22,311 nt of DNA from a virus, in the IMG/VR virus record IMGVR_UViG_3300020595_001974, positions 1 to 22,311 of that record, one strand, 5' to 3'. A program made the position numbers and the translations under genes. Of the stretch, positions 21,297-22,311 are shown piece by piece. Each line of letters starts with the position of its first letter. The first letter of the stretch is position 1. The notes below the pieces were generated by a model. That model was given only the letters and a program-made list of their open reading frames with translations. It had not been told where the DNA came from and made no database searches.

Positions 21297-22204
21297 TGAA
21301 TAAAAAAAATGGAGTAGATTTTGTAATAGCAAGTTGTTATGGTGCTGAAAAAATTGATTTCACTAGGTTTAATGTTGAGAGTATTAACAGGTATTGGAAG
21401 TCGGTAGAGCATACTATATATTTAGTGGTTAATTATTTTGATAAAGAATTAGAAATGAAACTTCATAAAGAACTTTTTGGAGATAATGACAATGTGGTTA
21501 TCTTAGAAGGTGTAGATCAATCACCACAACGTATAGACTGGCCACACGGTGGATTTACTTATAAAATAGATGAGAGTCGAACAATTGGTTTAATTGATGG
21601 ATGTGGTATAGCTTCTGGTGGTTATTATGGTTCGGATGCTTTAAGTCTCGGCGTAAAAGCAGGTGATAGAGAATATGTTTGTGTATTAGATTGTGATACT
21701 ATTTTTTTAAATTCACATGCAACTGAGTTATTAAAATTATTAGATACATATAAGTTTGTATCAAATAGATGGTGTCCTGGTAATGTATTTGAATATCTAA
21801 AACAGAAAGGCACTTGTGATGGTACATGGGATGACGGTATGGCTAGAATTATGTTGATGTTATGTAAAAGAGAGTTGTATGATGAAATAGAATCTGAAAA
21901 TTATGTTGAAAGGGGAATTTGGAAAACTAGTCCTTATAATTGTGATTATAGAGATATTGGTGGTAATGTGACTTGGTATGCAAAAGAAAAAGGATATGAT
22001 TGGTTTATCTTAAAGAATTCATATAGAGATAGATTCAGATCAGATAATGGGTTATGGAAAGAGCATTTATTGAATTTTCCTAAAGGAGAACAGGCTTGGT
22101 TAGATGACATTCCTATATTTTTTCATGCTACGCAGGGTGGTAGTAGGGGGATGTCTGTGTTTAACCAATGGGTTAAAGAAGCAAAAGATTATTTAAAAAT
22201 ATGA
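21296..22204 (+). CDS. GT-A glycosyltransferase, second of two related copies
   Basis: 302 residues. DFVIASCYGAEKIDFTRFNV opens a GT-A domain, and YVCVLDCDTIFLN at 127-139 carries a full Asp-x-Asp (Asp132, Asp134). The C-terminal block FILKNSYRDRF, then EHLLNFPKGEQAWLDDIP and HATQGGSRG, parallels the gene at 18260-19117, where the same positions read ILKNSLEDRS, EHLLNVNFGEEGFIDGIP and HHAGRGAAR. The middle sections (RIDWPHGGFTYK here, NYGWDGYSKYDRRPLG there) differ and may set acceptor choice. It starts in a TAATG overlap with the oxygenase gene and its stop overlaps the start of the metallo-beta-lactamase-fold gene as ATGA. Both copies look complete. Confidence 0.78.
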   Translation: MNKKNGVDFVIASCYGAEKIDFTRFNVESINRYWKSVEHTIYLVVNYFDKELEMKLHKELFGDNDNVVILEGVDQSPQRIDWPHGGFTYKIDESRTIGLIDGCGIASGGYYGSDALSLGVKAGDREYVCVLDCDTIFLNSHATELLKLLDTYKFVSNRWCPGNVFEYLKQKGTCDGTWDDGMARIMLMLCKRELYDEIESENYVERGIWKTSPYNCDYRDIGGNVTWYAKEKGYDWFILKNSYRDRFRSDNGLWKEHLLNFPKGEQAWLDDIPIFFHATQGGSRGMSVFNQWVKEAKDYLKI

Positions 22205-22311
22205 TTAAATTCTTAGGTCACGCCAGTATCTATATCAAAACAGATGACACTTCTTTAGTTACAGATCCTTGGTTTTCTAAGACTGGTGCATTTGTATACA
22301 ACTGGCATCAA
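22201..22311 (+). CDS. Metallo-beta-lactamase-fold enzyme, N-terminal fragment (CMAH/NamH- or UlaG-like)
   Basis: Cut by the right edge: 37 codons without stop, starting in an ATGA overlap. The sequence begins IKFLGHASIYIKTDDTSLVT then DPWFSKTGAF and YNWHQ. The GHAS...(L)VTDPW beginning is shared by UlaG/phnP-like hydrolases and by the MBL domain of CMP-Neu5Ac hydroxylase (CMAH) and UDP-MurNAc hydroxylase, where human CMAH reads THACMDLKLG...VFDPWLIGPAFA. The GAF/WH part fits the hydroxylase branch a little better. CMAH has its Rieske domain before this block, whereas here the protein begins with it. The HxHxDH metal motif lies beyond the edge, so family and activity remain open. Confidence 0.6.
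   Translation, partial: MIKFLGHASIYIKTDDTSLVTDPWFSKTGAFVYNWHQ

Noticed and set aside
1-22311. tRNA genes, CRISPR arrays, insertion sequences, attachment sites
   Set aside because: Read for cloverleaf-like G/C stems, regularly spaced repeats, transposase or integrase motifs and terminal inverted repeats; none was found. With every stretch occupied by a coding frame, there is little room for them.

Overview
This window reads as part of the genome of a T4-like tailed phage (myovirus), probably marine, with an AT-rich genome. The assignment rests on a DNA polymerase C-terminus followed by the sliding clamp (gp45-like), clamp-loader ATPase (gp44-like) and clamp-loader small subunit (gp62-like), with small phage-type genes around them. 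No structural genes, tRNAs or integration genes are visible, and the host cannot be told from the sequence alone. All genes are on the + strand and packed with ATGA-type or 4-35 base overlaps. No stretch over 60 bases lacks a gene.

Layout. (1) 1-5222, replication and nucleic-acid block: polymerase C-terminus, promoter, clamp, clamp loader large subunit, a small zinc-ribbon protein, clamp loader small subunit, a four-helix SMR-like membrane protein, a DUF1599/Nmad1-type protein, a ClpP-like protease, a Cas4/AddB-like PD-(D/E)XK nuclease with a probable Fe-S cluster, and a SLOG-fold protein. (2) 5223-10082, mixed block: a short AT-rich dyad, a ribbon-helix-helix-like protein, two large GT-B glycosyltransferases in tandem, three proteins of unknown function and a GT2/WaaE-like glycosyltransferase. 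(3) 10079-17682, nonulosonic acid (sialic/legionaminic-type) block: a CgeB/exostosin-like glycosyltransferase, an RmlB-like 4,6-dehydratase, a NeuB synthase, a NeuC/LegG-type hydrolysing 2-epimerase, a PseB/FlaA1-like 4,6-dehydratase, a NeuA CMP-sugar synthetase, a GT42/GT29-like sialyltransferase candidate, a second promoter and a DegT-family aminotransferase. (4) 17685-22311, sugar tailoring and transfer: a methyltransferase, two related glycosyltransferases that bracket a B12-binding radical SAM enzyme and a 2-oxoglutarate/Fe oxygenase-like protein, and the first 37 codons of a metallo-beta-lactamase-fold enzyme resembling the fold core of CMP-sialic acid hydroxylase.

How the parts may fit together. 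The main signal is a phage gene set that could make a nucleotide-activated nine-carbon sugar from a UDP-HexNAc precursor (4,6-dehydration, amination, hydrolytic 2-epimerisation, condensation with phosphoenolpyruvate, CMP activation) and transfer it with a dedicated sialyltransferase-like enzyme, followed by genes that could methylate, oxidise or rearrange the glycan. The acceptor is unknown. It could be host lipopolysaccharide (masking infected cells or blocking superinfection), a phage structural protein, or phage DNA.

Regulation. Two near-identical sigma70-type promoters (TTGACT, 17-base spacer, TAAATT, with shared flanks) lie 16.2 kb apart. One precedes the clamp gene and the other the aminotransferase gene. 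This suggests that part of the glycan block is expressed with the same timing as replication genes.
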